A stretch of 64,000 bases of DNA from NCBI GenBank assembly GCA_016185425.1, contig JACPNQ010000021.1, positions 85,585-149,584 on the forward strand, read 5' to 3'. The position numbers and the translations under genes were made by a program. This document shows positions 60,024-64,000 of this stretch, one piece after another; position 1 is the first letter of the stretch, and each line of letters begins with the position of its first letter. The notes under the pieces were generated by a model. It worked only from the letters and a program-made list of their open reading frames with translations, searched no databases and was not told the origin of the DNA. Origin of the DNA: Acidobacteriota bacterium (lineage in GTDB: Bacteria; Acidobacteriota; Terriglobia; Bryobacterales; Bryobacteraceae).

Positions 60024-63000
60024 ATGAGCATGTTGCGTTCACTCTCGCCAATACTTCTGGCTTTCTCCGCGCTGTGGGGAATCGCGTTTAGCCAGCAAGT
60101 CACCGGAGGTTTGGTCGGCATCGTCACTGACCCGTCCGGCTCGGTTGTGCCGGACAGCGAAATCACGGTTCTCGACTTGGGAACGAACGTCCGCCGGAAC
60201 TCCAGGTCGGATTCGAGCGGAAGCTTCACCATCCCGTTTCTGCCCGCCGGTACCTATAGGGTTACGTGCGCGGCAAAGGGATTTCAGCAACGAGCGGTCG
60301 ATAACCTGGTCCTCCAGGTCGGCCAAACAGTCCGCGTCAACATGCAACTGGCGATCGGCGATACCGCGGAAAGTATATCGGTTGCTGCGCCCGCCGTTGC
60401 CCTTCAAACGGAAAACGCTGCGGTCGGCACAGTGGTCGATTCGGTCAAGATCGGGCAACTGCCGTTGAATGGCCGAAATTTCATCCAGTTGGCCCACCTG
60501 ATTCCCGGAGCGCAACCCGGTACGCCCGGTTCCATTACGGTCCGCCGTGGTCGTGGTTCCATCGGTCAGGGCGATTCCGCTTATGGAACGACTGGCCTGT
60601 CCGCCAATGGCGTGCGGGATACCGCTAACCGCTACTTCATCGACGGCGTGGAAACCATGGATGGCGACTCCTTTTCCTATAGCTTTGCGCCGTCGGTGGA
60701 CTCTATTGCGGAGTTCAAGGTCGAGACCAGCACGTACTCGGCGGAGAATGGAACATCTCCCGGCGCCCAGGTCAGCCTCATCACAAAGAGCGGCGGTAAC
60801 ACCTATCATGGGACCCTTTGGGAGTTCAACCGTACGGACGCGCTCACGTCGGTCTATAACGCCATCGGCGGCCGGGACCTGAAGTCTCCCAGGCTGAATC
60901 GGAATCAATTCGGCGGCAATCTGGGCGGGCCCGTCTACCTGCCCGGCTTGTACAAAGGTACAAACAAGACGTTCTTCTTCTTCAACACCGAGTCCGGCCG
61001 CCAGGCCCTCGGTGCGGTCGCCGGTTTCCGGCTGGTTCCAACGGAAGCGCAGCGCAACGGCGATCTCCGCGGGCTCGTCGATGCGCGTACAAAAGAGCCG
61101 ATCGTCCTTAAGGATCCGCTCGGCGTCGGTATCGTCAACAACATCATTCCTAAGGCCGCCCTCAGCCCGCAAGCGCAGGCTTACCTGCAGTTCCTGCCCC
61201 TCGCTAATACGTCGGTCGGCGTCTTCAACTACGTCAATACACCGCGGAGCCCTATCTCGACGCAGGACAACTACACCGCGCGCGTCGACCACAACTTTTC
61301 ATCGAAGGACAGCATAACGGGGCGCTTCATCTTCAACGACACGCTGGAAAAAGGAACCCCATACTGGGGACACGACGAACGCAATAACATCGCCCAGACT
61401 CGCAACGTCTCCACGGCCTACACCCGCACGATCGGCCCATACCTGTTCAATCAGTTCCGCGTCGGTTGGCACCGCCTCCACGAATCGGAGATCTTCGGAA
61501 CAACCGATGATCCCGCCTTCGATGTGGCCGGCAAGATGGGGATTCCGCAAGCATCCAAACGTCCGAAGGACTTCGGGCCGCCCAGCGTCCAGATAGGCGG
61601 GCCCGAAGGCGGTTTCTCCACTTACGACCTCCAACGCCAAATCGGGCCGCGGGACCGCGAGTGGGACGTCTGGCAAATCACCGACAACGTCTCTTGGCAT
61701 AAGGGCCGTCACCTGCTTAAGGCCGGATTCGAGTTCGATCGCCGCAACTACGGAGTCGAACAGGCGCGAAATCCGCGCGGGCGCTACCGCTTCGACGGCA
61801 TCTACACGGGGTCCGGCTTGGCCGATTTCCTGCTCGGCTACGTAAGCAATGCGGCTATCAATCCCGATCCCACCGTCACAGACATGACCAGCCTTTGGCA
61901 GGCTTATTTTCTCAACGACGAGTGGAGAGTCTCTTCGCGTCTCACTGTTTCCTTGGGCTTGCGCTACGACTATTTCCAGCGCTGGCGCCAGTTCAATGAC
62001 AACATTATCGACATCGCCCAGAACGGCTACCTGCTGGCAGGCTACGTCACTCCAAAGAATTCGCCCTACGGCCGTAGCCTTCTGGCGCCGGACCGCAACA
62101 ATTTCGGTCCCCGCATCGGCGTCGCATGGCAACCCCAGGGCTTGCGCGACACGGTCATTCGCTTCGGCTACGGCATGTACTATCAGCCGGAACACCCAAA
62201 CGCCAATTTTTCGATGGTGGAGGGCGCGCAAGCCACCGGTGGCGCCACAGTCATCGGCACACAATCCGGGCCGCCGAACGTCCGCTTCAACAATCCGTTT
62301 GCATCGGCGGTCTCGCAAGGTCCGACGTTGAACAACACGACAAGCATCGACCCCAATCTGCGCGATGCCTACATCCAGCAGTGGAACTTCACCATCCAGA
62401 AGCGGTTGCCCGGCAACTTCCTGTTCGACGCCGGCTATGTCGGCTCGAAGGGCACTCGGCTTTCCATCGCCTTCGATGAGGACGCCTTCGCCTTTAACCG
62501 GCCCATTCAATTGGTGGACCCGCGTACCCCCGGACTTGCGGACATCAACCTCCGCCGCCCCAATCAGGACTTTGCTCGCTTTGTCGAAGGGGTGAAGTCA
62601 GTGGGCAATTCCAACTATCATTCGCTGCAGACCAAGCTGGAACGGCGAATGGCTTCTGGCCTAACTCTCCTCACGGCCTATACCTGGGCCAAGTCGCTCT
62701 CCGGCCCTCACGACCAGGGTGGCCTCATAGGTAATGGCTCCTTCATCGGCATACCGCAGGACTACTACAACATGAAGAATGAGCACTCGCTCTCGGGCTT
62801 TGACCTGCCTCACCGCTTCGTGCAGACGGTGCTTTACGAGATCCCGGGGCTCAAGGGCCCGTCCGGCCTTTGGAGGCAGGTGACGGGTGGGTGGCGCGTC
62901 GCCACGATCATCACGGCACAGAAGGGCTTCCCGGCGGGTATTGATGACGGACGAGACACGACGGGCACCGGCCAGTCCTCGCGCGCCGATGTAGTGGCGG

Positions 63001-63347
63001 GTCAGAATCCAAATCTGTCGGGTGACCAGCGCACCTGGACGCGCTGGTTCAACACCGATGCATTCGCGCTCGCCCGTTGGGGTTACTTCGGCACGTCGCC
63101 GCGCACCGGTGCAATCCGGCTACCGGGGCTGGTCAATGCGGACTTCTCGATTGATAAGGCGTTCCGTCTCCACGAGCGCGTTCGCGTTGAATTGCGGTCG
63201 GAATTCTTCAACCTCTTCCGCCATTTCAACCCCGAGCCGGGCTCGATAGACCGCAATGTCCGTTCCCGGACTTTCGGAGCCGTCGGTGGCGGCGTGCAAG
63301 GCCTCGCCACGCGTGTCATCCAACTTGGAGCGAAGCTGTCCTTCTGA
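60024..63347 (+). CDS. Oar-like TonB-dependent receptor with N-terminal carboxypeptidase-regulatory domain, second copy
   Basis: The 1,107-residue protein begins with a signal peptide (MSMLRSLSPILLAFSALWGI). A carboxypeptidase-regulatory domain follows (GGLVGIVTDPSGSVVPDSEI), then a plug-like region with LPLNGRNFIQLAHLIPG and DTANRYFIDGVETMDG. A large barrel ends VIQLGAKLSF with the terminal Phe. It has the same architecture as the receptor at 10039 but is clearly diverged. An AAGGGG lies 10 nt before the ATG. It stands alone, controlled presumably by the divergent membrane-bound regulator. The ligand is unknown. The position without neighbouring enzymes suggests a scavenged polymer whose degradation genes lie elsewhere. 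Confidence 0.85.
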   Translation: MSMLRSLSPILLAFSALWGIAFSQQVTGGLVGIVTDPSGSVVPDSEITVLDLGTNVRRNSRSDSSGSFTIPFLPAGTYRVTCAAKGFQQRAVDNLVLQVGQTVRVNMQLAIGDTAESISVAAPAVALQTENAAVGTVVDSVKIGQLPLNGRNFIQLAHLIPGAQPGTPGSITVRRGRGSIGQGDSAYGTTGLSANGVRDTANRYFIDGVETMDGDSFSYSFAPSVDSIAEFKVETSTYSAENGTSPGAQVSLITKSGGNTYHGTLWEFNRTDALTSVYNAIGGRDLKSPRLNRNQFGGNLGGPVYLPGLYKGTNKTFFFFNTESGRQALGAVAGFRLVPTEAQRNGDLRGLVDARTKEPIVLKDPLGVGIVNNIIPKAALSPQAQAYLQFLPLANTSVGVFNYVNTPRSPISTQDNYTARVDHNFSSKDSITGRFIFNDTLEKGTPYWGHDERNNIAQTRNVSTAYTRTIGPYLFNQFRVGWHRLHESEIFGTTDDPAFDVAGKMGIPQASKRPKDFGPPSVQIGGPEGGFSTYDLQRQIGPRDREWDVWQITDNVSWHKGRHLLKAGFEFDRRNYGVEQARNPRGRYRFDGIYTGSGLADFLLGYVSNAAINPDPTVTDMTSLWQAYFLNDEWRVSSRLTVSLGLRYDYFQRWRQFNDNIIDIAQNGYLLAGYVTPKNSPYGRSLLAPDRNNFGPRIGVAWQPQGLRDTVIRFGYGMYYQPEHPNANFSMVEGAQATGGATVIGTQSGPPNVRFNNPFASAVSQGPTLNNTTSIDPNLRDAYIQQWNFTIQKRLPGNFLFDAGYVGSKGTRLSIAFDEDAFAFNRPIQLVDPRTPGLADINLRRPNQDFARFVEGVKSVGNSNYHSLQTKLERRMASGLTLLTAYTWAKSLSGPHDQGGLIGNGSFIGIPQDYYNMKNEHSLSGFDLPHRFVQTVLYEIPGLKGPSGLWRQVTGGWRVATIITAQKGFPAGIDDGRDTTGTGQSSRADVVAGQNPNLSGDQRTWTRWFNTDAFALARWGYFGTSPRTGAIRLPGLVNADFSIDKAFRLHERVRVELRSEFFNLFRHFNPEPGSIDRNVRSRTFGAVGGGVQGLATRVIQLGAKLSF

Positions 63348-63432
63348 GGCCGCGAGTCTATCGCCGTGAGTACAATCCCAGAACCGCCACGATACTTTCT
63401 TGATTCTGGCTGGCCTTCCGTTTACTGGCAGA

Positions 63433-63896
63433 TCACAGCCGGTCGGCCAGCCTCTTAACTCTCACGTTTCCGTCGTCAAAGAGTTGCATCAGATTCTCCG
63501 GCTCCGAAGCGAACCAAACAAACGTCCCCCAAGCGATCTTATCCACTGAGCGCTTGAAGACCACACTGCTCCGGTCCAAAAAAGCCGTCACGAAGGTCAC
63601 ATGCCCTGCCGGAAACCCGGCCTCCCGCGCCAGGTTCAACAACGCCTGCTTCCGCTCCTCGGTAACTGGCCCATCCGTCGCAACAATCTCGACGTAAAAA
63701 TGAGCAGCGGATGTTTCGGGGCCAGATCCACCAGAATAATGTCCGGTAAGTTTCGATCCGCCTGAATGCTTAGCCCAATACCCCGTGCAAGTTCTTCGTC
63801 CCGCGCCACGACTTTGCTTCGGCTCTCGCTGATCCACAACACCCCCGGGTCGCCCAGGTAAAGACTAGCCAAACATATTTGAAATTTTGAGACCAT
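63433..63896 (-). pseudogene. Frameshifted, N-terminally truncated BsuBI/PstI-type restriction endonuclease remnant
   Basis: Two minus-strand frames together make one family-like sequence. The first (from ATG 63896) has LYLGDPGVLWISESRS and RNLPDIILVDLAPKHPLLIF. The second (reading through to 63433) has EIVATDGPVTEERKQALL, VTFVTAFLDR and KIAWGTFVWFASEPENLMQL. This is the order of the BsuBI/PstI endonuclease C-terminal domain (PDVV, E-A-V-T-S-H-G-P, VTAFPDR, IAWET-E-V-W-x-A). The frames meet at a T-run (A5 on the plus strand, 63696-63700); one extra T would join them perfectly. Only ~150 of ~320 residues remain, with no N-terminal domain and no methyltransferase nearby. A sequencing error cannot be excluded for the frameshift. 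Confidence 0.7.
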
Positions 63897-63950
63897 CGGC
63901 CGTCTGTCGGATGATCTTGTTGTCGAGACGAGAACAGGAGACGACGACCG

Positions 63951-64000
63951 ATGGAACTCTTCACAAAGCTGTTTGGCAGCCTGCTGGTATTTGTATACCA
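63951..64000 (+). CDS. Start of an unidentified gene running out of the window (possibly mobile-element related)
   Basis: ATG 63951 follows an AGGAG at 63936-63940 and opens MELFTKLFGSLLVFVY before the window ends. Sixteen residues are too few for a family call. The sequence reminds me of a repeated acidobacterial protein family often found in several copies per genome, but this is recollection only. It lies head-to-head with the truncated restriction gene, so the upstream 60 bases could be the end of an inserted element that removed the endonuclease N-terminus. Confidence 0.4.
   Translation, partial: MELFTKLFGSLLVFVY

Overview
The window looks like chromosomal DNA of a GC-rich acidobacterium, most likely of the Solibacter/Bryobacter lineage. 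The lineage call rests on family content: a C-terminal domain of the type first described in Solibacter (41398-43374), an 'acidobacterial duplicated orphan permease' (50500-52890), two ~1,100-residue Oar-like TonB-dependent receptors with N-terminal carboxypeptidase-regulatory domains (10039-13272, 60024-63347), and many Tat-type N-termini on sugar-modifying enzymes. No rRNA, tRNA or CRISPR array was recognised.

Layout. 1-2.5 kb: the end of a ThuA-like gene and a minus-strand trio of phosphoester-hydrolase-like proteins. 2.5-15.6 kb: a carbohydrate-handling region with two copies of a two-gene Gfo/Idh/MocA oxidoreductase module, a hydroxypyruvate-isomerase-like protein, a bicupin, a DapA-family lyase/aldolase, a TonB receptor, a ceramidase-like enzyme and an exported intradiol-dioxygenase-like protein. 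15.6-29.1 kb: a nitrate assimilation operon with its own promoter and a structured ~270-nt leader, encoding siroheme methyltransferase, an Fe-S/membrane-anchor fusion, nitrate reductase, a four-gene nitrate ABC importer, NirB, NirD, HemD and an outer-membrane porin. It covers the route from outer-membrane entry to ammonium and part of siroheme supply. 29.2-38.5 kb: a membrane protein, then a VWA-MFP-RND-TolC efflux operon divergent from a NarX/NarL-type two-component pair. 38.5-45.7 kb: accessory DNA with a tryptophan-rich transthyretin-like protein, a DUF1360 membrane protein, a small CCGK protein, a secreted DUF5666-repeat protein and a trypsin-nuclease fusion. 45.8-52.9 kb: an Lhr-type helicase, a PIN-toxin/antitoxin pair with a palindromic operator, and the orphan permease. 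53-63.3 kb: a giant secreted metzincin/ASH/VWA protein, and a membrane-anchored winged-helix regulator divergent from the second TonB receptor. 63.4-64 kb: a frameshifted PstI/BsuBI-type restriction endonuclease remnant beside the start of a gene that leaves the window.

Most interesting candidates: the trypsin-nuclease fusion with an internal ribosome-binding site, the quinol-type membrane module attached to a cytoplasmic assimilatory nitrate reductase, the leader RNA of that operon, the asymmetric nitrate ABC ATPase pair, the Trp-rich/DUF1360/CCGK trio, and the broken restriction enzyme. Family calls come from motif recognition by eye. No database search was run.
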